Shown piece by piece: positions 16,745 to 25,272 of a stretch of 64,000 bases of DNA. Every line of letters starts with the position of its first letter. Within the stretch, counting starts at the first letter, position 1. This DNA comes from Pseudomonas campi (lineage in GTDB: Bacteria > Pseudomonadota > Gammaproteobacteria > Pseudomonadales > Pseudomonadaceae): contig NZ_CP053697.2 in the NCBI RefSeq assembly GCF_013200955.2, positions 744,001 to 808,000 on the forward strand, in the 5' to 3' direction. A model generated the notes under the pieces. The model saw nothing but the letters and a program-made list of their open reading frames with translations. It was not told the DNA's origin and made no database searches. The translations under genes were made by a program, and so were the position numbers.

Positions 16745-18067
16745 ATGACTTTCGCCGCCCTCGGCCTGATCGACCCCCTGCTGCGTGCCCTCGACAGCCT
16801 CGACTACCGCACCCCGACACCGGTGCAGAAGGAGGCGATCCCTGCCGTACTCAAGGGCCGCGATCTGCTCGCCGCGGCGCAGACCGGCACCGGCAAGACC
16901 GCCGGTTTCGCTCTGCCGTTATTACAAACGCTGACCATGCAAGGCGGTCAGGTGGCGAGCAACTCGGTGCGCGCTCTGGTGCTGGTGCCGACCCGCGAGC
17001 TGGCCGAGCAGGTGCACCAGAGCATCCTGCAGTACGGGCAGAACCTGCCGCTGCGCACCTATGCGGTGTACGGCGGGGTCAGCATCAACCCGCAGATGAT
17101 GAAGCTGCGCAAGGGCATCGACCTGCTGGTGGCCACGCCCGGCCGGCTGCTCGACCTGTACCGGCAGAACGCGGTGAAGTTCAACCAGCTGCAAGCGCTG
17201 GTGCTGGACGAGGCCGACCGCATGCTCGACCTGGGCTTCGCCCGCGAGCTGGATGAAGTGTTCTGCGCCCTGCCGAAAAAGCGCCAGACCCTGCTGTTCT
17301 CCGCGACCTTCTCTGACGCCATCCGCAGCATGGCCAAGGAGCTGCTGAACGACCCGCTGAGCGTCGAGGTCAGTCCGCGCAATGCCGCGGCGCAGAGCGT
17401 CAAGCAGTGGCTGGTGACGGTGGACAAGAAGCGCAAGAGTGAACTGTTTCTGCACCTCTACCGCAGCCAGCGCTGGGATCAGGTGCTGGTGTTCGTGAAG
17501 ACGCGCAAGGGCGTCGACGAGCTGGAAAAACTGCTGCTGGCCGAAGACATCGCCGCCGACTCGATTCACGGTGACAAGCCGCAGCCGTCGCGCCTGCGCG
17601 CCCTGCAGCGCTTCAAGGACGGCGAAGTGCGGGTGCTGGCGGCCACCGATGTAGCGGCGCGGGGCCTGGATATCGACGACCTGCCGCTGGTGGTCAACCT
17701 CGACCTGCCGATCGTCGCCGAGGACTACGTGCACCGCATCGGTCGTACCGGTCGCGCCGGCGCTACTGGCCAGGCGGTGTCGCTGGTGTGTGCCGACGAA
17801 GTGCAGCTGCTCTCGGCCATCGAAGTGCTGATCCGCCAGACCTTGCGTCGGGTCGACGAGCCCGGCTTCGAGCCGGATCACCGGGTGCCGCAGACCGACG
17901 CCAGCGGCCAGGTGCTGAAGAAGCCGAAAAAGCCGAAGAAACCCAAGGTGGTGGGCGGCAAGGCCGGCCTGGGTAAGTGGCTGGAGAGCGAAGAACCGGC
18001 CGCGCCGGTGGTCAAGGCGGTGCGCAAGGCACCGAGCTTTGGCGGCAAGGCGAAGAAGAGACCCTGA
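16745..18067 (+). CDS. DEAD-box ATP-dependent RNA helicase (RhlE-like)
   Basis: A 440-residue DEAD-box protein with all standard motifs: Q motif [13 protein letters not shown], Walker [25 protein letters not shown] ([11 protein letters not shown]), SAT, then ARGLDI and HRIGRTGR in the second domain. The lysine-rich C-terminal extension ([10 protein letters not shown]) is typical of RhlE-type proteins and probably binds RNA. The expected role is rRNA maturation or mRNA unwinding. Start at ATG 16745; the frame stays open far upstream without family similarity. Confidence 0.92.
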   Translation: MTFAALGLIDPLLRALDSLDYRTPTPVQKEAIPAVLKGRDLLAAAQTGTGKTAGFALPLLQTLTMQGGQVASNSVRALVLVPTRELAEQVHQSILQYGQNLPLRTYAVYGGVSINPQMMKLRKGIDLLVATPGRLLDLYRQNAVKFNQLQALVLDEADRMLDLGFARELDEVFCALPKKRQTLLFSATFSDAIRSMAKELLNDPLSVEVSPRNAAAQSVKQWLVTVDKKRKSELFLHLYRSQRWDQVLVFVKTRKGVDELEKLLLAEDIAADSIHGDKPQPSRLRALQRFKDGEVRVLAATDVAARGLDIDDLPLVVNLDLPIVAEDYVHRIGRTGRAGATGQAVSLVCADEVQLLSAIEVLIRQTLRRVDEPGFEPDHRVPQTDASGQVLKKPKKPKKPKVVGGKAGLGKWLESEEPAAPVVKAVRKAPSFGGKAKKRP

Positions 18068-18159
18068 CCGGTCTGACCGCGTAGGGTGCGCTGTGCGCAC
18101 CTGGGGGCTTGCGGGTGCGCGCGGCACACCCCAGCGGCCGTGGCGCTGCGCTATGTGAC

Positions 18160-18591
18160 CTAGTGGCCGAGCTTGTGCATGGCCGCATCGGTCATGTCGT
18201 AGAGCATCACGCAGACATGTTCGATCTCGCCCATGGCGGCCAGCGGCAGGATGGTGACGTTCTGGTACATGAAGTCGGCCTGCCCGGTGATCGGCTGGTA
18301 GCTCTTGAAATGCAGCAGGTAGGGGCGCTGCTCCCACAGGCTGAAGGCGCGGGTGCCCAGTTGCACCACGGTTTCCACCTTGCGCCGGAACCAGGCTTCG
18401 TCGACTTCGGTGAACAGCTCGAACAGGTTGTGCCCCTGTACCTCGTCGGAGCCCAGGCCAGAATGGTTTTCCATGAAGCTGTTCCACACCTCGATACGGT
18501 AGGCACGATCCAGCACGATCACCCCGACATCCAGGCACTGCACGATATCGAGCAGCCAGTGCAACTCCTTGATGTCGATCTGCGCGGGCAT
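18160..18591 (-). CDS. Single PAS domain protein
   Basis: A 143-residue protein consisting of one PAS domain (about residues 15-120, with VIVLDRAYRIEVWNSFMENH as the first strands and helix). It has no output domain, so it must signal through a partner. It starts five bases after the receiver-CheC gene stops and is the last gene of the signalling cluster at 18.2-22.4 kb. Such lone PAS proteins usually bind a histidine kinase or a diguanylate cyclase. The ligand is unknown. Confidence 0.82.
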   Translation of the reverse strand: MPAQIDIKELHWLLDIVQCLDVGVIVLDRAYRIEVWNSFMENHSGLGSDEVQGHNLFELFTEVDEAWFRRKVETVVQLGTRAFSLWEQRPYLLHFKSYQPITGQADFMYQNVTILPLAAMGEIEHVCVMLYDMTDAAMHKLGH

Positions 18592-18596
18592 CGGCG

Positions 18597-19595
18597 TTAC
18601 TCCATCAGGTACTGGATTTTATGGGTCAGGCGCGCCAGCGAGTCTTCGGTGAACAGCAGCAACAGATCGAAATGCACCGCGTGGCCTTCCAGGCTGTAGC
18701 TGATCTCCACGGCCAGGGTCTGCTTCCAGCGTTGCTGGTTGAGGCCGATCAGTTGTTCGATGGAGGCGTGCTGGCCGAGTAGTTGCGGGTGGCCCTGGGA
18801 GAAGCGCACGTCGATCTGTTCGGCAATCCCGGACAGGCAGGCGCCGATCAGGATGCTCGCCAGGTCGAGCAGCATCTCCGAGGTTTCCGTGTCGTTCTGT
18901 GGCTGCCAGCCGAGCAGGCGGGCGATGTCGCCGGTCTCCGAGTCATGGAACAGCAGCAGTGCTTCGCCGGCAATCGCATCGCCGATGAAGCCCTGGCACA
19001 CCGCGCTCAGGCGCTGGCCGCTCTGCGCATCGAGCAGGGCCATGTGCAGTTCGCTGACCTCGAAGAGGTTGACGTTGGGGATTGGCAGGCGCACGAAGAC
19101 CTTCAGTACCTTGGCCAGTAGGGCCGCGGCACGGCCCATGGCGACGTTGCTGACCTCGCGCAGGGCATCGCGGAAGTTGACCTTGAGCGCCAGCTCGGCC
19201 CGTGGCTGGGGCGGCTCATGGATCGCGGGCGGGTGGTACAGGCCCAGGCGAATCAGCGTGGCGCGCAGTTCCTCGGGCGCTGCCGGCTTCTTGATGAAAC
19301 CCAGTGCGCCGAGTTCCTGCACGCGGCGCAGGGCTTCCTCCTGGACATCGCCGGAGACCACCACCACCTTGCTCAGCAGGCCTTCGCTGCGCAGCTGGGC
19401 GAGTACCTGATAGCCGTCCATGACCGGCATGGTCAGGTCGAGCAGCACCACCTGGCCAAGGCCCTGGCGGATGGCCGCGAGGCCTTCCTCACCCTGGGTG
19501 GCCTGGGTGATGCTCACCGGCCAGTCGGTTGGCAGGGCGCGAATCAGCTGTTTGCGCGCCATGACGGAGTCGTCGCAGATCAGAAGCGGAATCAC
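18597..19595 (-). CDS. Response regulator with C-terminal CheC-like phosphatase domain
   Basis: About 332 residues. Residues 1-120 are a receiver domain: acidic pair D8/D9, phosphorylation site D53 (LLDLTMPVMDG) and a conserved Lys in GFIKKPA. Residues about 140-330 resemble CheC/CheX, with the ExxN motif intact (EVSN, followed about 20 residues later by Pro); the second half-site lacks the Asn. CheC-type domains dephosphorylate receivers such as CheY. A GTG start at 19595 is used because homology begins at VIPLLICDD and no ATG precedes it. It sits between the PAS gene and the diguanylate cyclase. Confidence 0.8.
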   Translation of the reverse strand: MIPLLICDDSVMARKQLIRALPTDWPVSITQATQGEEGLAAIRQGLGQVVLLDLTMPVMDGYQVLAQLRSEGLLSKVVVVSGDVQEEALRRVQELGALGFIKKPAAPEELRATLIRLGLYHPPAIHEPPQPRAELALKVNFRDALREVSNVAMGRAAALLAKVLKVFVRLPIPNVNLFEVSELHMALLDAQSGQRLSAVCQGFIGDAIAGEALLLFHDSETGDIARLLGWQPQNDTETSEMLLDLASILIGACLSGIAEQIDVRFSQGHPQLLGQHASIEQLIGLNQQRWKQTLAVEISYSLEGHAVHFDLLLLFTEDSLARLTHKIQYLME

Positions 19596-19656
19596 GGGGC
19601 GATACCACGCTGAAGATTCGAGAGGAGTTACCGCCCAGCATAGCTGCTGGGCGGCC

Positions 19657-21384
19657 CTAGCTCGGCGTATCCGACAGGTTGAAGGCGTAGGTGTTGCGGC
19701 CGGCATTCTTCGCCGCGTACATGGCGCGGTCGGCCTGCTGCACCAGGGCCTCGATGTCGTCGCCGTCGCGCGGGAACAGGCTGACGCCCATGCTGGCCTG
19801 CACCTTCACCTCGTGGCCGTCGATCAGCATGGACAGCTGGAAGCGATCATGCAGTTTGTCGAGGATGGTGACGATGTGCTGCGGGTCTTCCACCACCTCG
19901 AAGAGGATGACGAATTCATCGCCGCCCAGGCGTGCCACCGTATCGCTTTCACGGGTGGCCGAGCGCAACAGGTGGGCGACTGCCTGCAGCACGTGGTCGC
20001 CGAGGCTGTGGCCGAGGTTGTCGTTGAGCTGCTTGAAGTGGTCGAGGTCGACGAACAGCACGGCCAGCTGTTTGCCGCTGCGGCGTGAGTTGGCCAGGGC
20101 ATGTTCGAGGCGCTCGAAGAACACCCGGCGGTTGGGCAGGCCGGTCAGCGGATCATGCCGGGCCAGGTGCTCGAGGGCGCTGCGGCTCTCGGTCAGCTCT
20201 TGCAGGTGGGTAAGAATTTCTTCCTGCATCTCGCGAAAGCTGCGGGCCAGCACGCCCAGTTCATCGCGCCGCGGCGGCAGGTCGCTGACGCGGCGCTCGC
20301 GGGAGAACTGTTGCACGGCCTGGGTCATGCTCTTCAGCGGACGGGTCAGCGCCCGCGAAGCGATAAAGGCAGTGAACAGGGCCAGCAGGCTGAACAGCAG
20401 GACGACCTGGGCGATACGCAAGCCCAGGCGTGAGGCCTCGGCCAGTACATAGCTCTGTGGTTGGGCCAGGCCGAGAATGACGAAGCGTTCCTTGGATTGC
20501 ACGTTGGCCTGGACCCGGACGAACGCGGCCACCTGACGGTCCTGCTGCGCCTGTTCGACGCTGCGCGCGACCAGGTTCTCGTGTTTTTCGTTGGTAATCA
20601 GCTGGCTGGCGTCCGGGAACTCCTCCTGGAGGAACAGGCGGCGGCCCTGGTCGAAGCCGAAGGTGCGTCGTTTGTCCGGGTGGATCAGCAGGTCGCCCCA
20701 GCGGTTGCTCAGGTACACCTTGTACTGCGCGGGCAGGTCGCTTTGCAGCTGGCTGAACAGGCGGTCGAGGTCGATGTTGATGACGATCAGGGCGAACACC
20801 TTGCCGCTGCTGTCGGCCACCGGGGTGGACACATGCAGCGTCGGTTGGCCCAGCCCGGAGTGGGCACCCCGCTCATGGTTGATCACGATCGGCGACAGGC
20901 GCACCTCGCCGGGTTGCAGGCGCAGGGCATCGAAGACGTAGGGGTAGTGGCCTTTTTCCTGCAGATCGGCGCCTCTGACTGCAATCAGCTCTTCGTCGTC
21001 GCGATCCACCCGCACCTGCTCGAGGCCGTGGCCGGACGCGCTGATCAGGCGGATCTGGACATACTCGGGGTGCACCTGGAGCATGGCGCGAAACAGTTGG
21101 GCCAGTTCGCTTTCGACCTCCTCGCGCAGTTCCTGATCGGTACTGCCGGGTAGCTGCAGCGCCTGCGGCGCGCCGGCCAGCAGGCGGGTGTCGCGGGCGA
21201 TGCTCTCGAGGCTGCTGCCCAGGTTGCGTCCGAGCACCTGGGCGGCGGTCAGCAGGTCGCGCTCGGCGGCCTTGAGCAGCATGCTGCGGCTGCTGTTGTA
21301 GGAGTAGTAGCCGGTGAGGCCGGTGACCAGGATGCCGAACAGCGCCAGCAGGCAACCCAGCTTGAAGGCGATGCCGTATTTCAT
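19657..21384 (-). CDS. Membrane diguanylate cyclase with periplasmic sensor and HAMP domain
   Basis: A 575-residue protein: first membrane helix about 8-30, a large periplasmic Cache-like sensor (about 31-315), second helix about 320-345, HAMP (about 345-400) and GGDEF domain with the intact GGDEF motif at 487-491. The product-inhibition site RESD lies exactly five residues before it, so the enzyme should make c-di-GMP and be feedback-inhibited. Its ATG overlaps the stop of the PotD-like gene by four bases (ATGA), implying co-translation and probable physical pairing, as in NspS-MbaA. MbaA also has an EAL domain; this protein does not. Confidence 0.92.
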   Translation of the reverse strand: MKYGIAFKLGCLLALFGILVTGLTGYYSYNSSRSMLLKAAERDLLTAAQVLGRNLGSSLESIARDTRLLAGAPQALQLPGSTDQELREEVESELAQLFRAMLQVHPEYVQIRLISASGHGLEQVRVDRDDEELIAVRGADLQEKGHYPYVFDALRLQPGEVRLSPIVINHERGAHSGLGQPTLHVSTPVADSSGKVFALIVINIDLDRLFSQLQSDLPAQYKVYLSNRWGDLLIHPDKRRTFGFDQGRRLFLQEEFPDASQLITNEKHENLVARSVEQAQQDRQVAAFVRVQANVQSKERFVILGLAQPQSYVLAEASRLGLRIAQVVLLFSLLALFTAFIASRALTRPLKSMTQAVQQFSRERRVSDLPPRRDELGVLARSFREMQEEILTHLQELTESRSALEHLARHDPLTGLPNRRVFFERLEHALANSRRSGKQLAVLFVDLDHFKQLNDNLGHSLGDHVLQAVAHLLRSATRESDTVARLGGDEFVILFEVVEDPQHIVTILDKLHDRFQLSMLIDGHEVKVQASMGVSLFPRDGDDIEALVQQADRAMYAAKNAGRNTYAFNLSDTPS

Positions 21385-22421
21385 GGCGCCTCCTGCAGGG
21401 GCGGGCGTTCGCCAGAGAGGATGCGTTGCCAGAGAGCCGCACGACGGGCGTCATCCTCGACCGGGCGCAGCCAGATCAGTTGTCCCGGCTTCTCCGCGCC
21501 CGGGGGTTCTTCCAGGGTGTTGGACAGCCCCTGGCGTTCGGTCAGCGCCCGGCTGACGTGGGCTTCCAGGCTGAAGTTGATCCAGGCTTCGGCCAGTGCC
21601 ACATCCTGTGCGCCGCGGCTGATCGCCCAGCAGTCGAGCCAGGCAAGGGCGCCTTCGCGGGGGATCGCATAGCCGACATCGGCACCGGCGTCCTGCAGCT
21701 GCTTGAGTTGCTGGCGGCCGTAGTTGGCGAACAGCAGGGCCACGGAGTGTTCGCGGAACAGGTCGGCGGCTTCTTCCGGCAGGGAATAGAAGGTCAGCAC
21801 GTTGCGGCGCAGGGCAATCAGTTGCTCGGTGACCTGGGGGAAATCGTTGTTGGCAATGCGGAACGGGTCGCGGCCACGGGCCAGGCTGGCCAGCGAGAAG
21901 TTGTGACTGCTGGCGTTGAAGGCCAGCACTTTGCCGCGGTATTGCGGATCCCACAGGCTGGTGATCGATTGCGGCGGGGTACTGAACTGCTTGCGGTCGT
22001 AGATCAGGCCCATGTCCGAGTAGGTGTAGGGGATGGCGTAGACCTGGCCGGCGGCCGTGATGCCGGGAATCTTCTGGTAGTCGCGAAAACGCCAGAGCTG
22101 GCGGGTGGTGTTGGCAATGCGCGTGGGCTGCAGCGGTTGTAGCAGTTGCTGGCCGATGTAGTACTCGATTTCCGCGGTGTTGGCGGCGATCAGGTCGTAG
22201 TCGGCGCCCTGGTTGTGCGCCAGTTTCTTGCGCAGCACATCATCGCTGCCGACCAGGGTGACTTCGACATTGACCTGGTGGCGTGACTCGAACTCTTCCA
22301 CCAGGTCGGCATCGGCGTAGCCCGGCCAGACGAGCAGGCGCAACGTCTGGCTGTTGGCCTGGGTCAGGGCAGGCGCCAGCATCGTGAGGAGAATGAGTGG
22401 AAGCAGGCGTAGGTACGTCAT
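21381..22421 (-). CDS. PotD/NspS-like periplasmic binding protein coupled to a diguanylate cyclase
   Basis: A 346-residue family 1-type extracellular binding protein with a Sec signal peptide (about 1-22). The first lobe starts LRLLVWPGYADADLVEEFE, the polyamine-type pattern. The hinge region GQVYAIPYTYSDMGLIYD is characteristic of PotD/PotF relatives. No ABC transporter genes are present; instead the stop overlaps the start of a membrane diguanylate cyclase. I infer a sensory rather than transport role, comparable to NspS. Start at ATG 22421; four further upstream codons begin with TTG. The ligand, a polyamine or other cation, is a guess from family. Confidence 0.85.
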   Translation of the reverse strand: MTYLRLLPLILLTMLAPALTQANSQTLRLLVWPGYADADLVEEFESRHQVNVEVTLVGSDDVLRKKLAHNQGADYDLIAANTAEIEYYIGQQLLQPLQPTRIANTTRQLWRFRDYQKIPGITAAGQVYAIPYTYSDMGLIYDRKQFSTPPQSITSLWDPQYRGKVLAFNASSHNFSLASLARGRDPFRIANNDFPQVTEQLIALRRNVLTFYSLPEEAADLFREHSVALLFANYGRQQLKQLQDAGADVGYAIPREGALAWLDCWAISRGAQDVALAEAWINFSLEAHVSRALTERQGLSNTLEEPPGAEKPGQLIWLRPVEDDARRAALWQRILSGERPPLQEAP

Positions 22422-22586
22422 GGACGAGGCCAAAACCGAGGGAGCTTCTGCAGTGTATACGATGGCAATCTGCCTTGCGCGCCCCTGTAAATGGCCTTTT
22501 TCAGCCTGCAGACATGCACTGGCGGGTAATCCCGGCGGGGCGTGCTAGCGTTTTGCGGGTCATTCACTTTTTGCAGGTAATCCAGC

Positions 22587-23441
22587 ATGGAAGAAAATGC
22601 ACTGATCAGCGCCGGTACCACCAAGGCCAACCAGTTGATGGAACTGGTGGCCCAGTATGGCGCCGCCTTCGGCGTGAAGATTCTCGCGGCCATCGCCTTC
22701 TGGGTCATCGGCCGCTGGTTGATCGGCTTTGCCGTCGGCCTAGTGCAGAAGGCCCTGGGCAAGCAGTCGGTGGACCCGACCGTGCTGCGCTACGTCGGCT
22801 CCTTTATCACCGTGACCCTCAACATCATCCTGGTGATCGGCATCCTCGGCTACTTCGGGGTGCAGACCACTACCTTCGCCGCGCTGATCGCCGCGGTCGG
22901 CCTGGCCATCGGCATGGCCTGGTCGGGGCTGCTGGCCAATCTGGCGGCAGGCGGTTTCATCATCGTCCTGCGTCCGTTCAAGGTCGGCGACTTCATCTCG
23001 GCGGGCGGGGTGACCGGTACGGTGATGGAAATCGGCCTGTTCGCCACCGCGATCAATACCCCGGACAACGTGCTGACCCTGGTCGGCAACAACAAGATCT
23101 TCGCCGACAACATCCAGAACTACTCGCACAACGCTTTCCGCCGGGTCGACCTGCAGGCCCAGCTATCTGGGGCGGCAGACTGGAAGGCGGCGGCGGCCCT
23201 GCTCAAGCAGCGTATCGCCGCCATCGACAACGTCCTGGCCACGCCGGCGGTGGATGTGGAGATCCTCGAATTCAACCTGGTCGGGCCGGTGCTGGCGGTA
23301 CGCCCGTATTGCCATACCGACCACTACTGGCAGGTCTACTTCGACACCAACAAGGTGCTCAAGGATGCCCTGGGCGAGGCCGGCTTCCCGGCACCGATGC
23401 CGGCACAGATGGTGATCATGCAGCAGGCGGTTAACACCTGA
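22587..23441 (+). CDS. MscS family small-conductance mechanosensitive channel
   Basis: A 284-residue channel of MscS length: three membrane helices (about 20-45, 65-90, 95-125) and the cytoplasmic beta/alpha-beta vestibule. The pore helix shows the Gly/Ala pattern GLAIGMAWSGLLANLAAG followed by RPFKVGDFI. It releases solutes on hypo-osmotic shock. ATG at 22587; divergent from the PotD-like gene, with both promoters in the 165-base gap. Confidence 0.93.
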   Translation: MEENALISAGTTKANQLMELVAQYGAAFGVKILAAIAFWVIGRWLIGFAVGLVQKALGKQSVDPTVLRYVGSFITVTLNIILVIGILGYFGVQTTTFAALIAAVGLAIGMAWSGLLANLAAGGFIIVLRPFKVGDFISAGGVTGTVMEIGLFATAINTPDNVLTLVGNNKIFADNIQNYSHNAFRRVDLQAQLSGAADWKAAAALLKQRIAAIDNVLATPAVDVEILEFNLVGPVLAVRPYCHTDHYWQVYFDTNKVLKDALGEAGFPAPMPAQMVIMQQAVNT

Positions 23442-23462
23442 CTGGCTTGTAAGGGTGGCGGG

Positions 23463-24230
23463 TCAGGCCGGCTGGTCGAGTGCTTTGCTTAGTTCCTGCA
23501 GCTCGCTGCGCGCCTGCGCCAGGCAGGCCTGGTGCAGGTTGCGGTAGTGCTTGGGCGCGCGGCGGGCGTAGCTGTCGATCTGCTCCAGCAGCTCACGGGC
23601 CTCGCGGTTGCGCCCCAGCTGCTTGAGTAGCAGGGCGTAGTGCAGGGGCGCTTCGGGCCCGGCGAAGTAGCCGAGCAGGGCGCGGTACTCCTCTTCCGCT
23701 TTGAGCACGTCACCCAGCTGCGTCAGGGTCTGGGCATACAGCAGGTGGCCATCGGCGCTGCGGAAGTCGGGATTGTGCTCGCGCAGTTGTTCCAGGGTCA
23801 GGCGACAGGCGCTGGCATCGCCGTGGGCGAAGTGGGCGCGGGCCAGACCGAGCATGATTTCCGGGGCGTGGGCATGGATGCCGCGCAGGGCCGCCTGGTA
23901 ATGGCTGGCGGCTTCCTCGGCCTGGTTCAGGCGCAGCAGTTCATCGGCGAGCAGCACGCGGGTTTCACGGGTGTCGCTGATGTCCAGGTCGTTGCGCAGG
24001 ACGCGCAAGTGGCGCTCGGGGTCGAAGCGGTCGTGCAGCTGGTTGACCGCGCGCCGGCCACGGCGGCTGCGCAGCATGTCCGGCAGCATGATGCCGAGAG
24101 CGTAGATCAGGCAGCCCAGGCCGGGCAGGGCGATGATCAGGTAGATCCAGTAGCGCTCCTGGCCGCTGCGCACCACGTGCAGACCGCAGATAACCTGGCA
24201 GGCGATAAGTAGCAGGGCGAGTAGGGGCAT
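23463..24230 (-). CDS. Membrane-anchored tetratricopeptide repeat protein
   Basis: A 255-residue protein with two N-terminal membrane helices (about 1-20 and 30-52) and a cytoplasmic alpha-solenoid of TPR-like repeats (about 90-245; for example LADELLRLNQAEEAASHYQA). TPR arrays are protein-protein scaffolds; no partner is evident here. ATG at 24230 is preferred over a longer frame because the hydrophobic signal follows it directly. Monocistronic, convergent with mscS. Confidence 0.75.
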   Translation of the reverse strand: MPLLALLLIACQVICGLHVVRSGQERYWIYLIIALPGLGCLIYALGIMLPDMLRSRRGRRAVNQLHDRFDPERHLRVLRNDLDISDTRETRVLLADELLRLNQAEEAASHYQAALRGIHAHAPEIMLGLARAHFAHGDASACRLTLEQLREHNPDFRSADGHLLYAQTLTQLGDVLKAEEEYRALLGYFAGPEAPLHYALLLKQLGRNREARELLEQIDSYARRAPKHYRNLHQACLAQARSELQELSKALDQPA

Positions 24231-24308
24231 GGTTCGGCATCCGTGCTGAAGGGGGGCACTGTTTATCATGGCTGCGGCGTGCTGTCAGGCCGCGCTGTGT
24301 GATCGGGT

Positions 24309-24896
24309 TCAGGTTGGCGTGCTGTCGGCCCATTTGGGTTTCGCATCGGGTTGCCAGGCGCTGAGCTGATCGAGCAGTTCATCGGCCGACTCACTGCGCT
24401 GCAGCATGTCGCGGTGCGGAGGGCGGACGAAGCCTTCGCTGACCAGATGATCGAGGAAGCCGCTGAGCTGCTGGTAGAAGCCGTTCACGTCGAGCAGGCC
24501 GAGCGGTTTGCCGTGGTAGCCGAGCTGGCCCCAGGTCCACACTTCGAACAGTTCTTCCAGGGTACCGAGGCCGCCGGGCAGGGCGATAAAGGCGTCGGCC
24601 AGTTCGGCCATGCGCGCCTTGCGTGCGTGCATGCCGTCCACCACTTCCAGGCGGGTCAGGCCCTTGTGGCCGACTTCCGAGCGTTCCAGGCTTTGCGGGA
24701 TGATGCCGATCACCTGGCCCCCGGCGGCCATGACCGCATCGGCGACCACGCCCATCAGGCCCACGGCGCCACCGCCGTAGATCAGGGTCAGGCCGCGCTC
24801 GGCGAGGGTGCGTCCGAGCAGGGTTGCTGCTTCGCGGTAGAGCGGATTATGGCCGGTGCTGGCACCGCAGAATACGCAGACGGATTTGAGGCTCAT
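24309..24896 (-). CDS. LOG family protein (TIGR00730, putative nucleotide 5'-monophosphate nucleosidase)
   Basis: A 195-residue Rossmann-fold protein with the LOG signatures GGGAVGLMG (about residues 41-49) and [12 protein letters not shown] (about 107-118). Homologues release free cytokinin-type bases from riboside monophosphates, or act as general AMP/NMP nucleosidases. In bacteria without cytokinin synthesis the physiological substrate is unclear. Length is normal; ATG at 24896. Confidence 0.9.
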   Translation of the reverse strand: MSLKSVCVFCGASTGHNPLYREAATLLGRTLAERGLTLIYGGGAVGLMGVVADAVMAAGGQVIGIIPQSLERSEVGHKGLTRLEVVDGMHARKARMAELADAFIALPGGLGTLEELFEVWTWGQLGYHGKPLGLLDVNGFYQQLSGFLDHLVSEGFVRPPHRDMLQRSESADELLDQLSAWQPDAKPKWADSTPT

Positions 24897-24950
24897 GCCG
24901 AATTCCCTGTGGGCAAAGGCGCACAGGGTAGTCCGGAGCTGCGTCTGGCT

Positions 24951-25040
24951 TCAATGCGTGTAGCGTTCTTCCGGGCAGCTGCCGCAGGCGCCCGCGGCGT
25001 AGGCGGCAAGCAGGCTGTGCAGCAAGTTACCGAGGTTCAT
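24951..25040 (-). CDS. Possible 29-residue peptide
   Basis: An ATG at 25040 with GGAG eight bases upstream opens a 29-codon frame: a short hydrophobic-amphipathic first half and a C-terminal tail with two cysteines and charged residues (GACGSCPEERYTH). No family is recognised. It lies alone between the LOG gene and the structured repeat at 25132. It is listed because the ribosome site and composition look genuine; without conservation data it could be chance. Confidence 0.3.
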   Translation of the reverse strand: MNLGNLLHSLLAAYAAGACGSCPEERYTH

Positions 25041-25131
25041 GGCCAATCTCCGGATGGATGACTCTGTAAGCCTAGGTCGCTGCGGCAGGATTGCTCGGTA
25101 GATTGTTTCGATCAGTCTGATAGGAAGGCTC

Positions 25132-25272
25132 AGAACCTGTTTAGGGTCTTTTGAGCTAGAGCCAGGCAAGGCGAAATTGGCCGAGGGCGCGGAGTTTACA
25201 ACTGTAAATGAGCAGCCCGAGGCCAATTTCAACGCAGCATGGCCGACGATCAAGAGATCCTGGGCAGGTTCT
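25132..25272 (+). repeat. Structured dispersed repeat, copy 2 (GAGCCAGGCAAGGCG family)
   Basis: Outer inverted ends AGAACCTG (25132-25139) and CAGGTTCT (25265-25272) enclose GAGCCAGGCAAGGCG, GCGGAGTTTAC-AA-CTGTAAATGAGC, GAGGCCAATTT and GCATGGCCGAC. AAATTGGCC...GGCCAATTT forms a long stem around the GTTTAC/GTAAA hairpin. The right end abuts the stop codon of the neighbouring binding-protein gene. Copy 1 is at 4461-4655. Confidence 0.75.
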
